A stretch of 64,000 nucleotides of DNA from Andrena cerasifolii. Lineage: Eukaryota; Arthropoda; Insecta; Hymenoptera; Andrenidae. Below the pieces are notes generated by a model that ran no database searches, was not told the origin of the DNA, and saw only the letters and a program-made list of their open reading frames with translations. The DNA is taken from positions 15,562,001-15,626,000 of the forward strand of contig NC_135123.1 of the NCBI RefSeq assembly GCF_050908995.1, in the 5' to 3' direction. This document shows, piece by piece, positions 11,698-25,090 of the stretch; the stretch's first letter is position 1; each line of letters opens with the position of its first letter. Made by a program: the position numbers and the translations under genes.

Positions 11698-13977
11698 TCA
11701 ATTTCGTAAAAAATGTGGGTTAGTCCGTATTTGGTCTCAACGCCTCAAATTGAAGAAAAGGTACCGGGTTTCCATCACATTTTATACTCATAAATTATAA
11801 CCCTTTATTACAACATTTACGGTCCTACGTTTACATAACCTTTCCGTTGAATTATTAGTCATAGAACATTCTGGCAAAGGTTACATGGAAACCTGTCAGA
11901 CAGCCTATCTGCCAGACGCTGTGTAAATAGGGACATCTTCCACCAATATATTACCCAAAAAACGCCTTCACATTTGAACTTCTCGAACGAGAAAATCACC
12001 AGCCTTACTATCAAACTAAATAGATTTCCTCGAGCGTTAAAATTGTCGCAGCAGGGCGACCCGAACTGCACAGATTTCGCCGAGGGGATCGCCGATGCTC
12101 GCGCCTGGCTGCAGCGGCGCGTCATTCATCGCGGACCGTCAGCCGCCCCCCGGAATCGTCGATATAACGCGAAGAAACGGGCCGAGGAGCGCGAGCGGCG
12201 GGTAAAACGCGGACAGAAATAGCTTAATTAAAGTAAAATAGTTATTAAAGCGGGCGAGTTGTCACCGGTATCGTTTAAAGTGCTCCCTGGGGGGGGGGGG
12301 CGGTAGCTGCGAAACTTCCTCATTAACGCGCTTATTAAGATCGCTCGACGATTAATTTCAAGCTCTGCGAGTTATTCACGGTAGAAAGACAACAGAATTT
12401 CTCGTAGCCGGGGCTCGTGCTTGGTAATAATTTCTCACGGATATTGCGTGCACCCGCGCGCGCGTGTGTGTGTGCGAGCGTGCCCGCGCGCACGCGTTAC
12501 CTGCGCCATGCTCGGCCCACGCGAAACGCTTTTGCCACCCAATATGTACGAGCCATTGTCTCGGGAATCATTATTGTTGTGCAGTGTTGAAATTACGGGC
12601 GGATCCTTCGCTTTGTGCGCGATACGACTCTCACGAGAGAGACTGAGAGGGGAGGGAAGGGTTGGAGGGAGGGTTCAACGCGTTCCTCGACCATCCGCGT
12701 CGACAATTGGCAAATTGTTTATCGCCTGGATAACGAGTCCTTCGCTGGAGGAGTATAAATTGATCGTAAGATGATCCAAAGTCGAGTAGGGGTAAGGTTC
12801 CCCCGAGTACAGGGTCAGACAGGGCTGTGTATACGGTACAGGCTCTCTTTTAATACAATTTCAAACTCTGAGCGTTATAACAGATGCAAGGCTCTTTCGC
12901 CGTTTTGCGAAGGTCCCGATTCCTCAGTCGCGGATTTATCACCCACTTTTCGCGAGCTTAAGCAATCGATTGGATTTGGTGTTTAACATTGACGAAACTA
13001 TACTACTCGAAGAGTTATACGCTGTTTTGAATAGTTGGAAAAAAAAAATTGAGAGCCGTCCGCAGTGAATTTCAGTTTGCCCCCAAAAGGCGCGGCCGTG
13101 AACGTGTTATAAAAGCGGAATTAATCCAACGGCTGGACAACTGCTAGGAAATCCGAGGTATTTTAATACCCATCGCTGTGAATCGCGTGGGTCGCGTGAT
13201 TCACGCGCACCGCGGCATTAATGAGTCGTGCGACAATACGACGCATAAACCGTCTCTAAATAGACACGCGAGAACCGCTCTCTAGCGTTATCTATTTCTG
13301 GTGAGCCTTCGCGCAGCGCGAGCCAGATCCTGGAAGTGGCAGACAGATCTGACGGCCACCTCGCGGGCCTGGGTCAGGCCTGGAAATTCACGCGGGGCGG
13401 GATTTACCGGGCTGTCAATTCGCGGGGCATAAACGTCCCGCGGAAAAATCAGACGCTGATCCTTGGTCGCGATTCATTAACGACGATACATTACGCCTGC
13501 CGTGCCGCGGGACCGCATTACTGACATTTCTATGCGGGGAGAAAGGTATCGATGTCGGCATAAATCTCCGCGCGAAGCACGCGCATAAACATAGCCGCGC
13601 GATCGCGCCGCCGGCAGAAAAATCCCTCCCCGTCTGTTTCCCTCGGTCCTTCTATCAATCCGCGTCAGCCCACGTGAAGCCCTTCTGTTTCTTCGGGAGA
13701 GATGCATGGGAGACTCGGAGACTCCTGAAGAGCCGTTTCGTAACGCGCGCCCCCGTTCGCCCGTTGCCGTCCTATGATTAATCTCTCGCGGGAATATCAA
13801 TTTCGCGAGTACGGATTATTGACGTTGCCTCGCTAGGCAGTATTAAAGCGCGGCGCGGTTCGGACACGGTACCATTCATGATTAGTCGAAGGAAGCCACG
13901 CGTGCAGATTCTCAGGATTCCCGTGGTGCACCTACGATTGCCAGCGTTTCTTATGGAATGGTAACGGTAGGAATATG
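11698..13977. other. non-coding; several CpG-rich blocks
   Basis: CpG-rich at about 12,040-12,230, 12,400-12,740 (with a CGCGCG/TGTGTG stretch at 12,455-12,500) and 13,180-13,870. A G12-13 homopolymer sits at about 12,289-12,301. Open frames here follow base composition and show no domain. Confidence 0.3.
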
Positions 13978-14211
13978 TAGGGTAGATGTACCGTTCGTGG
14001 CCGTTGCACTGTTTTTGGCCGCGCGCATAATTATCTTATTTTTAAATTGTTTGCGGACCATTGTTATGTGGGGAATTTCGCATGGTAAATATTGTGTTTA
14101 GTAGACCGTCAGAAATATAAGGTTGCATTTATTGCCTACACGGAAAAATATTATATTTTTTAAGAAGCGGTACAGTACCTTAAAGTGGCCACAAATGGTG
14201 CATCCACCCTA
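13978..14211. mobile_element. foldback MITE of family D, copy 1
   Basis: The left end TAGGGTAGATGTACCG and right end GGTGCATCCACCCTA are imperfect inverted repeats that extend into GTGGCC on both sides. No clear target duplication. Confidence 0.55.
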
Positions 14212-14663
14212 GGTAGGATGTAATCCTGTTTTTGGAAGAGGCAAGCGGGGTGTCAGTGAGTGGAAGACTCACAGTAGGGAAGAGTAGGGGAATTGCGAAC
14301 GTGGGGCAATCCAGAATGCGCGATTTTCGCTGGTTGCGCTTGTCCTGTCCTCCCGCGATATTTTGCATGGTGTAATTAGCTATGTTTGGTAGCTACTAGG
14401 GAAACTGTCACGTCGGAAGGCTCCACGCAACCACGCAGATAAGGGTCGTGAAGTGTTTTCGTAGCTTTTCTTATAATTTTACGCTCGAGTATTTTGAGTC
14501 TACGTGCATTAAAACTATACCTACTATCTCAACAAAGCATAATTTTTTCGTAGTTCGGTTAGTTAATGTTAAATAAAATCACGGGATTACTTTGTATAGG
14601 TATATACATTTTCGTATTTGTTTTATTTGAAATTTCTTAATTTTCTAGTTAAGTTTCTACTTA

Positions 14664-15095
14664 TAAGGGAAGATCCCGAACCAGAAAATTCAAAACATTC
14701 TGAAAGTTTGTGAATATGTAGGGAATTTCCTCCTGATTATAACGCAATTTTTGTTAGCTGCCCAAATTTAATTCTAGGGGGTGTAATTGACCCCCGAAAA
14801 TCCGGTTATTTTCCGATTTTGTGTTTCAACCCGTGATCTGTAAAATAAATTCTTCGCCAAATGATAGATCTAATTAAAAGAAGTAACTTTTGACTTGAAA
14901 CTTTTATTCTATCTTTTACAGTTCGCGAGTTATAAGACAAAATCGGAAAATAGCCGAATTTTCAGGGGTTAATCACACCCCCTTAGAGTTAATTTGGGCA
15001 GCAAACAAAAATTGCGTTGTAATCAGGGGGAAATTCCCTACATATTCACGATGTTTCAGAATTTTCTGAATTTCCGGGTTCGGGATCTTCCCTTG
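14664..15095. mobile_element. Harbinger-like foldback MITE, family E copy 1 (full length)
   Basis: 432 bp that fold almost completely on themselves: TAAGGGAAGATCCCGAACC faces GGTTCGGGATCTTCCCTTG, and the arms continue through TTTCCGATTTTG. TTA flanks both ends. TTA duplication is typical of PIF/Harbinger. The segment AGTTAAGTTTCT recurs in both flanks just outside. Confidence 0.7.
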
Positions 15096-15653
15096 TTAGT
15101 TAAGTTTCTGGGGCATTTACCCTTTTCTTTTAACATTTCCAAGTTTTTTATTTGTCAAGTACCCCGGAATTATATTAGGAAGAATTTACGTACATGTTCC
15201 ATGAAAAATCTTGAGATACCCGTGAAAGAGGTTAAAGATAACAGATTTTCAACCCAGCAGGCAGCAAATTAATATTCAATCCCACGAGCAATCAAAATTC
15301 GATCAAACCAGGAGAAAGACTGCCAGACCCACAGCGTGTAAGAAAACCAGTGTTTTCCACAACCAAGAGATCTTTAAGCAACCGTTCGCATTTACCCCGC
15401 TAGCTACGGGTAATTACGTACAGAAAGAGTTTTGTTTTTATTTCAAAATATGATTTGTTTATAAAAGTATCTATAATTCTTTGTACTGTCTTTGTAGATA
15501 ATTAACCAAAGTTCATTTATCTCTAAAGTAAATCTGACTAGCGACAATACTTTTGTTTCAATTTAACTTTTCCCTTAAGTGTTCGTAATTCCCCTACTCT
15601 CCCTTATTGGTTATAATTCCGTAGTTGAAATGGTAAACGCCCCAGCTCCAACC

Positions 15654-15886
15654 TAGGGTGGATGTACCAGTAAATGAACACGTACCAGTGAATGGACATT
15701 GTTTATTAAAATGAGTAAAATAAGTTACTAAAAGAAGCAACTAATTAATTAGAGACTTCTTGTAATTTCTTGCTTCAGACCCAAACAATTTTTGCAGCAA
15801 GTGGAGTTAATCGCGCTGCGAACATAATTTTATAATAGTGTTCATTCATTAGCCTTAAGTGTTCATTTATTGGTGCGTTTACCCTA
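15654..15886. mobile_element. foldback MITE of family D, copy 2
   Basis: TAGGGTGGATGTACCAGTAA at the left and TTGGTGCGTTTACCCTA at the right. About the same length and termini as 13,978-14,211. Confidence 0.55.
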
Positions 15887-17112
15887 TGTGCTAGAATAAT
15901 TTACTTTAATATTTACTTCAAAAAATTATTCAAATAATGCCCAACGATAATGTCTGCATCGAAGGATACCTACCTACCTATCAGATGCTGCACAGAATTC
16001 CGATCACCTCGCAAAGGAAGCTCACCCTCGAACGTTGCACCGCCCGTTCACTCGAAGCATTCGATCGACAGCATCCAGCGAACGGTCGCGCGCGTGCAGA
16101 TCTTGCACGGATCGATTCGAAATGGCAGACGGTTGGTAAGCTCTGTGGGTGTCCTGCGCGAATAGAGGCAGCGTTTGGTAACGGGTGTCGTTCCCGAGAT
16201 AGGTTAATAAACCGTCCCGTTAATATCAAGGAAACACGTACGTCCGGCAACTTTGACAACAATAACTGACAATAACGACGCCGGCCAGCGACGTTTAACG
16301 ACACATCCACCGAAGGGACACGCTGCTCGGCCGAGTTACGGGCCGTCCTAATTACCTGATTTAATTGCCGCGACGGAATTACCGGTCGTTTCCGTGCCGG
16401 CCGGCGCAATCGTGACACCCGTTAGATATCTACGACGCCGTAACCGAACGCGAAATTGAGCCTCCGCGAGTCGACAACCGATCAATTACGATTTCTCTCC
16501 GTGCACACCCGCGACCCCCTCTCGCTGTTGCTGCTCGTCACCTCGCCCCACCCCCTTCGCATCTTTATTTCTCGCCCACCGTCCCTCGTCCCGCGGCCGA
16601 TGAGGCGCGCGATAACCATCGCGCCTCCATTGTTTAAATAATGGCGCACCGTGGGGCTCGGGCGTGTCCCGCGTTTATTGCGCGGAATGGAGCGCGTAAG
16701 GTTTTCACCTGGCGATTCGAGCGGCGCGCGGGTATCACGCGTGAAGTTCGAACAGTTGCGCAAGCGGGGCCGGGGTGGGGGAAGATTACGAGGGTGCCAC
16801 TATTCTAAATCATGCTTCTGTCGCATTAAACTTGTACTGGGAACTGAACGAGAGACTCCAAGATCGGTTGTAAAGCGGCTATATATTTCGGGATCAGGTT
16901 TTTACTAGTGATCTTTACGCCGGGGTAAACGGGTGTAGGTCCGTAGGTGTACCAAGCAGTAGCGAGGTCTCTGAATGCGCGTGCTCGAATCGGAGGAAGC
17001 TTTGTATCACGAGCTTTGTCGGGTTAGCGATCGCTTGAGGTTTGGCAGCCCCTCTAGTGCTGAAGAATCACTATTATGGCGCGTTTAGATCAAAAGAACG
17101 AACGTTCGTTTG
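15887..17112. other. non-coding; CpG-rich block at about 15,990-16,800
   Basis: Dense CpG with open frames on both strands, including a 145-codon minus-strand frame without a recognised motif. A donor-like TTG|GTAAGC occurs at 16,135, but the short ATG frame leading into it is in the wrong phase for scalloped exon A. Confidence 0.3.
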
Positions 17113-17120
17113 CACCCCAC

Positions 17121-17359
17121 CAGTGGCGGATTTAAGAAAAAAGGCCCGGGTGGCAAACGTTCTGAGGGGCCCATTTTTTCGTGAAAATGAAGAGGTAGTT
17201 TACTAGAAACAGACTAAGTGTAGTAGTACGAAAAAAATGTAGTGTTTAGATACTCATACCTAATCATAATTTTTTTTGGTGATAGGGCCCCCGGGGGGCC
17301 TTTTGGGCCGGGGGCCAGGCGGCAACTGCTCATCATCCGCCCTGTTAAATCCACCACTG
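17121..17359 (+). mobile_element. hAT-like MITE, copy 2 of family A
   Basis: CAGTGGCGGATTTAAG to TTAAATCCACCACTG, flanked by CACCCCAC and TCCCCCAC (6 of 8). Opposite orientation to the 11,465 copy. Confidence 0.7.
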
Positions 17360-17486
17360 TCCCCCACTTCGACAGAATTCGAGTTCATTTAGTGTAAACG
17401 TCAATGTTCAGTTGCAATTCTTCGTCATTTAAATTTATTAGTGGGGGGGGGGGGGCATTTGTTCGTTTGGTATAAACGCACATTTA

Positions 17487-17727
17487 AGGTGCAAATCCAC
17501 GGTGAGGCAAAAATATCGTGTCTCGCGTGAGACTTTAACGTCATGAGACAGTTATTTTATTATTTTTTTAATTATTTTGTCATCAGTTTCGTGAGACAAG
17601 CTTCGTGATATATTTTCAAAAATCTCATCTCTCGCGACTGTTTTCATAATTCACATTTAGTCGTGGCTGAGATTTTTGTCTCGTGATAGAAAAGTCTCGT
17701 GTAAAATCTCATCGTGGATTCGCACCT
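17487..17727. mobile_element. TTA-flanked MITE (Harbinger-like), family F
   Basis: AGGTGCAAATCCACGGTGAG at the left and CTCATCGTGGATTCGCACCT at the right, with TTA duplicated at 17,484-17,486 and 17,728-17,730. The interior repeats GTCTCGTG-like motifs in both orientations. Non-coding. Confidence 0.7.
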
Positions 17728-17730
17728 TTA

Positions 17731-20020
17731 GATGTCACCCAACAGCTCTCATGGATTCGTTACTTCACCACTCCCTTCTCGTAACTCCTACAGACCTCAC
17801 TACTGCGTGGTATATGCTTTTAATAGTATTGGAATAGAATTTTTATTAAAATTAGTAAAGCATTCTGCATAATGCTAATATACGTCAATTATAATCTTCA
17901 TCGCGCTGTATCCATCAATTAACTTCGTTAAACAAATATTCAGGTACCAGCTACAGGATCACTCGTAGCTGAATCCAATTGAGAAATTGAGAAGTGGTAG
18001 ATGATGTAAGTGCGAGAAGTGAAAATTTTCAGTAGGTATCCTTTTTCATTCCAGCGAAGCGACGTTGGTACTTACGATCTTACCTGTATCTTGCGACAGC
18101 GCTAGAAGCTGAAATAACTTATTCTAGCACTCACAGCGCTTGCCATCGTATTCACATGGAATTCGCGTCCTCTTCCACTCGGAGAATGATTTTCGATTTC
18201 TTTGGCACTTATGTACATCGTCCTCCACTCCAACTCCTCAATTGTCAAAGGTTCTACTGTTCCGATCCCTCCTATCGCACAGTGTTCAATAAGAGTGTCG
18301 GGCCGTAATCCAGAAATTGACACTGACGTGAATCTCTATCCGCCGCGTTTGCGGGAAGAGAATCGGCGACGTTAGCAGCGGTAAAACAAACATCTTCTTT
18401 TACTCGGCACATCCTTTGAGACATCCTTAAGATCAGTTGCGCCTGGTCGTTGCCGCGTGCGATCAGGCACTGATTCGCGTGGCCGCCAATGTTTTTCTCG
18501 CCACTTATGGCCAATAAATTGGAGGTTGGCCACCCTCGTTTGAGGCGCGGCGGTAAATGCAGATATGCAGATGCATGCGCGTTGGCTGAAGGTGCAGCGA
18601 GCGGTTGCAGCCGACGGTGAGTCACCGTATGACATTTGACCCCCACCAAGTGCAGCAGTCACCTCGCGGTGCATCGAGTGGTTCTCAAATCGCTTTTTTC
18701 GCCTCGGATTCCTTCGACAACCTGCGACCAATTTCGATTCATTTACTGTGCCCTAATTGACAGAAACGAGGTCTTCACTTGCACGCGTGTCGATGTTTTC
18801 TCTGTTTATTCAGCTTCAAATATACTATAACGCTTTAGTGAATCGTTGCCTTCTGCCTAAACAAAAGGCAGATTAATTTCCAGTTATCTTGCCTCAAAAT
18901 AATCAATTTTCACACCGGCAACAATTCCAATTGATCCGTTTTAATTCCACTCTCTTATCTCCGTTAAATCGCAATGTTCGAAGTGAAATGAATGGTGGCA
19001 TCGGCGTGCGTAACGGTAAGCGTTTCTGCGCCCAGCGGCTCTGATTATCGTGTTAATCTTTATAAGGGAAACGCAGGAATATTATCGAGCAAGTACCACG
19101 GAAATACGGGATTCTGTTTAAAATCCCTCATCCCGCGAATGATTTCCCTCACATTTTACGCGTAAGAGGATAAAGTCCCGTGCAGTTGAGTATTATGTAA
19201 TCGTATTAAGCACGACAGCGCGCGTATGCTCGCGACTGGAGAGGAGGGATCATCAGCAGAAGAACGGTAGGAAAGGCCTGGGTATTTCGGAGGCCCCGCT
19301 AGCGTTTCCACGAAGCGGATTCTAATTACGACCAAAGATGATACATGGTTTTCTCCGCTTTTACTCGCCCCGAGCTTTCCTCCTCGCGCCTGCTCCTTCA
19401 TCCTCCTCGGCTCCGTTCAATCTCTTCCCTCCCCCCCCGGCTCGGTTCCTTCGCGACGCGGACCAAATCCCTCGCTCTATGCCCCTCTTTCCCTCCGCCA
19501 CACCCGCCCTTTTCACTTTCTTCCGCGGCACGAGCTCCACGGATAGATGATTAAGCTCCAGCTGATTACGTCTTTATTTTCTTCTTTCCTTCGTGCCTCA
19601 CAGAAATTCACTTTTGCTTCTATTTTTCTTCCCCTCGCGCTGAATGCGACCCCCCTCCCTTTCATTCGCGCGCGTTGCGCTTAAAGGGGGAAGAATCGAG
19701 GATAAAGTATTATAAGAGCGGCTTATTTTATACGACTCGTTACTTTGGAATTGGTAAACTTGTGAATTGAACTGTGTTCTCGACGATGAAGAGGACACAG
19801 TTGTCTGTAAGAATTTCCCCTCAAAATCAGTTAGACTGATTAACCTCGAATTCTCATGAGGTCTCTTAGGGCCTTAGATTAAATTCACATACGTTGCTGA
19901 CTACTTAGGGTGAAGCTCATTTTCCAACTGCGAAAATATGATCCTCTTACAATTTCAAGTTGCTTCTTTCTGTGAAAAATAAAATCGAGCAAAGTATAAG
20001 CACAATTATTGATCTGTATT
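17731..20020. other. non-coding stretch
   Basis: Moderately CpG-rich at 18,340-18,730. A pyrimidine-rich tract lies at 19,360-19,660. No exon recognised. Confidence 0.3.
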
Positions 20021-20344
20021 TAGGGGTAGCTCAATGATGGTGAAATTTCCAATGTACATACATGATAATTATATCGAAGGGCATGGAGCACTAGAATTTT
20101 GTTCAAACGCATTCATTTGTTCATTAAGAAAAATAGAAACTGAGAAAAGGTATCATTGCGCCCCATCTGACGTATAATTAAGCAAAACAATTAGCAGATT
20201 GCATCCTGGCAGCAGGAAACAGACACTGTCTGATGTCTGACCATCTGTGAGTAATGAATTTAACAAATTATCAAATGTAAACGTATCAATTAAAATATGG
20301 CCACGGTAATTTCTATAATCTTTCACTCACTTGAGCTACCCCTA
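20021..20344. mobile_element. foldback MITE with TAGGGGTAGCTCAA ends
   Basis: TAGGGGTAGCTCAA at the left is the exact inverse of TTGAGCTACCCCTA at the right, and GTGAAA/TTTCAC continues the match. Flanking duplication is unclear. Confidence 0.6.
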
Positions 20345-23300
20345 AACATACGACTGTATTGCTCAAAGTGTTTATACGTAGCGTTTGTATATTTAAAGGA
20401 ACAAATCAGGGTGGTAAGACTTATAAAAAAATATTCAATGTTTATTTACTCTATAAGATCTAACGTCCATAAGATACCAAGTCATTGCTAATTAATTTTT
20501 CCACCAACAACAGTAATCTTACAATTGCTTGAGAGCAGACAATGCAAAGCACGGCGTCTGCACTTGTTGCTGGTGTCCCATTCGAACAAGTTACGCTGCG
20601 AGTTCAACAGAGAAATAAAAACAGAGATGAAACTTTACCGAGCCTCAGATTCGTCCGAGAAACGTCTAAAGAAAGATTCCCCGTGGTACGGTTTTCCTCT
20701 GTGCCCTTTACGCGGCATTTCCCCGCGTCCCTGCCCGCTTATCGCGCGACCCGCGCGAGTACACCGCGGCGAGGACTAATAGCTGGGCAGAATCCAATTT
20801 ATTTTCGTTCGGCCAATCAGGCTTGGAAGACGGCGAGAAAATAGGAATATGGGGCGGCCCTGAGGAGGCACCGAGCGGCTGAGAGATTTATTCGCAAGTT
20901 TGTCCGTTTTCACTTGGGTGCGAAGACTAGAAACAAGAGAACGGGGAGAACAGGCGAGAGGATACGTCGTAAGGCGGGGGTGCTTGTAGGTTGAACGTCC
21001 GCTACATTGAATATAAATAGCAGTCGGCGACGTTCGTCCGCCCCGTCTTTCTCGTCTCACCCTGCTGTCCCTTGCTTCTCCTTTTTTTTCTCTCCTCTCC
21101 TTCTGCTTCCTTCTGCTTTTCACCCGAGGCCGAGCCCCGTCGATTCTTACAAACAGCCTCGGAAACTCCACGAGGCATAAATTTAATTAGCGCGCGATCT
21201 GTTCTCCCCCCGCGGGATTAATTTCAACGAAATTATAACCTGGCTGACGAGCGACGCGGTGCTCCCCGTTTCCTCAACACCCATGAACGAAATTCTTGCC
21301 CCAGGTTTTTGCTCAGTTCAGTAGAACGAATTTTTGGGGGCTACGGGGATTCCTTCCGTCCGTGCGAACAGAGTGATGAGTTGCGTCTTCCGAGGGGTTG
21401 GTTCAATTAGGGATATAGACTGATTTGGGTTTAGTTAAAAGCTAGTTCAAGGGGCTATAGAACGAAAGGCTTTTCAGCCCATGAAGAATTTTGATCCAGA
21501 GATAAATGGGTTGCGTTTCGAGATTATTCTGGAAGAAAAGTATACGACATATCGCAGTGAAGCTTTGCTGTTAATTAGTAGAGTTGAGAAGCTAGGACCC
21601 GGGATTTTATATTTAATTTACTCTAATAATACATGAGTTATTAATAGTGTGCCTTATTAATAGAGTTCACGACTTCATAAAAATAAAATAACAAAATTAG
21701 CTTGCTTTGTAGCGAAACAGTAACTTTCGTCAATTCTTTTTACGCTAGAAAATTTTTTTTTAATACATTACGTTGATTTTTATACAGATACGTTGCGTAT
21801 AGGCAACATTTTTAAGTGGATTAGGTAAATAATTTATGATATATCAAAAAATGTTATTCGAAAAAAATATACCCTAAGCGGGGGTGACTTTGTGACGAAT
21901 GGGGATAGTTTGTATTTCTTTATTTCCCTGTGTCATTCATACGGTAAAACATACTGTCACTAAGTCGCCCCCTCAATACTCAATGCGAGCTCGCTTTGTG
22001 ACAACTTCAAATTTTATTTCTCACTTAACTAAAAAACTCCCTTAACTTAAAAGTCATTAATTTGCCTTAAACTGGTGTATTGGTTCGGGATTATAATGTG
22101 CATAGTTTTCGCGTGATATTTGAAAAACATCAAAAAGTGACGCAGCCCCCCTTACGGTACGAATTTTTGATTTCCACAAATTTTACGAATCTTACGGTAC
22201 CATAATAACATTTAGTAAACGAACGATCATTACGTTCTACTCAAAACCCCATAGCTTCGCCGCGTTCCTTGAATTTTATCGTAAAATGTTAAAGCTATTT
22301 ATTTTATTTCGATATTTACTTATTGGTAAGATGCACCTTTAAGACCCTAATCATTAAAAACGGAACAGAAAACTCCCTTTTCATACCCCAGACACGAAAT
22401 AGCACCCTTAATCAATTTTAAATTAAAAATCAATTTTGTTGGAGATTTTTTTATGGTCAACTTTATTCTCTATACGAAGCATAGTTCTGTAAAACTGGGT
22501 GGTGGCATCACTGAAACACGTGCGTGAAAACTTCTCCAGCTCCCCTTCACGGAACATTCGCAGCCGCCAGTCGAAGCCTCTTCCGTATTCGGTCGACTTG
22601 AATCGTAACGATCTTCAGTGATCCGAGGGGCTAACAGGGCTTTATAGGCGGCTAGGAAAACACGTGTTCGTAAACCAGAACTCACCCCTCGATTGGTCAG
22701 GGTGATTTACATCGAATCCTGACGGGACCTCTGCGAACCCTTAATTGAATAGACGCCACATTACCGAACGAAGCACTGAAGAAACTTCTTCAAATCTATT
22801 TCATTGATCGTATCCTTGCAACCTTTAGCGAGAAACCTTGAAGATCAATTATACTTAGACAATAGAATATCTTTTGATAAAGACAACGTGGCGCGAATTA
22901 AGCATTAAGCGACTGGAGTATGGAACCGTGTGAAGCGACGATTTGGATTGAGCCTCTACTCCGCGCTAGCTCTGATTCTAATACTGATTACCTGCCTCTG
23001 CTTCGGCAGCTTTCGATACTCCGATGGAATGGAACAGTTGTACGAGTTTGGACCGAACCTGAAATGCTACCTCGACGTGTAGTTTTCTGTGCTCTACGTA
23101 CCTATGTTAAGCAATTAAACAACTACATTGCACTGTTTTTTTTATTAAAATTGCATCTCCACAATTTTTTTATATCTACTATATTTTTCAAGGCACACAC
23201 GAAAATAGGAAAACGCAGATTAACCTTTAAGGGGTGCTTTCGCCCCAAAGAACCAAAAATTAGCGGAAAATAAAAATAGCCCGATACTTTCATTGAAGTC

Positions 23301-24124
23301 ACCTCCAAGCCTGCAAAGTTTACAAAAAAAATCGGAATTCTTGGGTCACCGAAGTTCCCTTGTTATTGATCAAAGAAATCCTAACAGGAAACTGACCACC
23401 CCAACTATATCGATGCTTCGAAAACAATCTAATTTCGTCAATTTTTATACGTCGACGAGGAAAGCGCTCGTGCGTCATTGAAAATGATAAACAAAGAGCA
23501 TGTTTCTCTTGTTCGCGGTGGACGAGATTGATACGCATGCGGGAGCTTATGCCGAGCTACCGAGTTGGAATACTAGCGTGGCGAGGTAAACACAAGAAGC
23601 GCAACCAATTTTTTAAGTGGAACACGGTTCTGGAATCGGGACAGCCTGGCTGCGAAAGCTCCGCAGCTGCGAGCCCCGCGTCGATGAAGTTTTCAAGTGG
23701 GCGATTTAAGCGGCATCAGGCAGCGGCACCGACTCGCCGGATTATCGCTACGAAAGCGCAAGCAGCTTGTCTGGTATGCCAAAATCGATAAAGTACATCC
23801 ACCGCTGGCTCCTCGCCTCTCATCCACCGTGGAAATTCGTTTGACGTAAAACAGAGACGAAGACGTACAGCCTTTATCGCGGTTTCCAAGCTGAACTTAT
23901 CCTGACGCTGGCGAACTTATATTCCCCCGTAACAACTCGCGGCAAGTGCACGCCACGGAAAATTCCGTTCACGGTACCGAAAACTTTCGCTGCGGCGCGT
24001 GTGTGCGAGGCTACGCGGCGACAATGTTTTAGTCGATCAAGCAAAAAAAAAAAAATAGGGGAAGAAAAAGGAAGAAAGAGGAGGGAAGATGGCGAACGTG
24101 GAATCTGCTCGCGGAGACAGCGGT
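20345..24124. other. non-coding stretch
   Basis: CpG-rich at about 20,640-21,290. A possible diverged foldback element spans about 21,876-22,160 (GGGGGTGACTTTGTGAC facing GTGACGCAGCCCCCC). The rest has no supported feature. Confidence 0.3.
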
Positions 24125-24128
24125 TTAA

Positions 24129-24268
24129 CCTTTAGAGGGCCGGGCTGGTCAGTAAAATGGCCACGTAAAAACTTGGATACTTTGCCGAACATGTTGGTGG
24201 TATATATGCATGAATTTTAAGTGAATAAAATTTACAATTTCACTGAAAAAATGCCGGCCCTCTAAAGG
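24129..24268. mobile_element. short TTAA-flanked MITE (piggyBac-like)
   Basis: TTAA at 24,125-24,128 and 24,269-24,272. The ends CCTTTAGAGGGCCGG and CCGGCCCTCTAAAGG are perfect inverses. 140 bp, non-coding. Confidence 0.75.
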
Positions 24269-24341
24269 TTAAGGACGAGCTTCCGGCACGGAATGTCGCG
24301 TGTGTCTATCCGCGATATCGGAAACTGGGTTAACCGGCGTG

Positions 24342-25090
24342 GAATCGATGCAGTGGCTGGTAATTAAATCGACATCAGGGGCTTGGAATACGAATTTGGT
24401 TGAGTTTTTTTTTGTAGCGTTCCGGGCCCTTTGCTGTTTTATTTACCGTTTTCCAAGGGACTGCTGAGCTGTTAAAGATACTCTGTGATCTGGGATATCG
24501 AGATATATTAAGGAAAAGGGGATAGATGACGAGAGACAGCTGATTTTCACGAAGTAACGCAAAGGGCAGTTTCGCGTGGGTGTGAAAATAATAATACAGT
24601 GCAGAATCGATGTAGTGACTGGTAAATAATTAAATCGGCATCAGAAGATTGGAAAAAGGAAGTTAGTTGGGTTTTCAGTGGAAATTATATTCGGGCACCT
24701 TGGTTCTCTATTTTTCTTCTTCAGAGAAAGTGTGTAACCATTGAAGACTCTTAGTGATCTCAGACATTGAGATATAATAGAAGAAAGTTGAGCGATGACA
24801 GTTCTTTGCGAAGTAAAGGGCGGGGAGGTTAGACTCTCGAGTAGCTCTGGTGCTCTATAAAAATAAGTAAAAATAATTCCAATGGGTTAACATATGTGAA
24901 ATCACTATAATGGTCGGTAATTGAAAATAAATTAATTGAAATCACGTAATAGCATTTTGAGCGGCAACTCCAGTTTTCTTCTCCAAAGATACCATGTAAC
25001 TATTAGAGGAACTTAGAAAAACGGGTGACAGCTGAGTGACAGCAGTTTTTGAGGTAGCTGAAGGGAATAAAAAATATACATGCGGGGGTC
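24342..25090. repeat. three diverged tandem copies of a ~260-290 bp unit
   Basis: Units begin near 24,342, 24,604 and 24,897. Each has an AATCGATG-or-similar start, a TGGTAATTAAAT-type segment, a CTGTGATCT/GTGATCTCAG-type segment and GGCAGTT-like ends. The third is the most diverged. An ancient local duplication. Confidence 0.45.

Noticed and set aside
16121..16135. ATGGCAGACGGTTG before GTAAGC as a scalloped first exon
   Set aside because: The outgoing phase is two bases, which would shift exon A out of frame.
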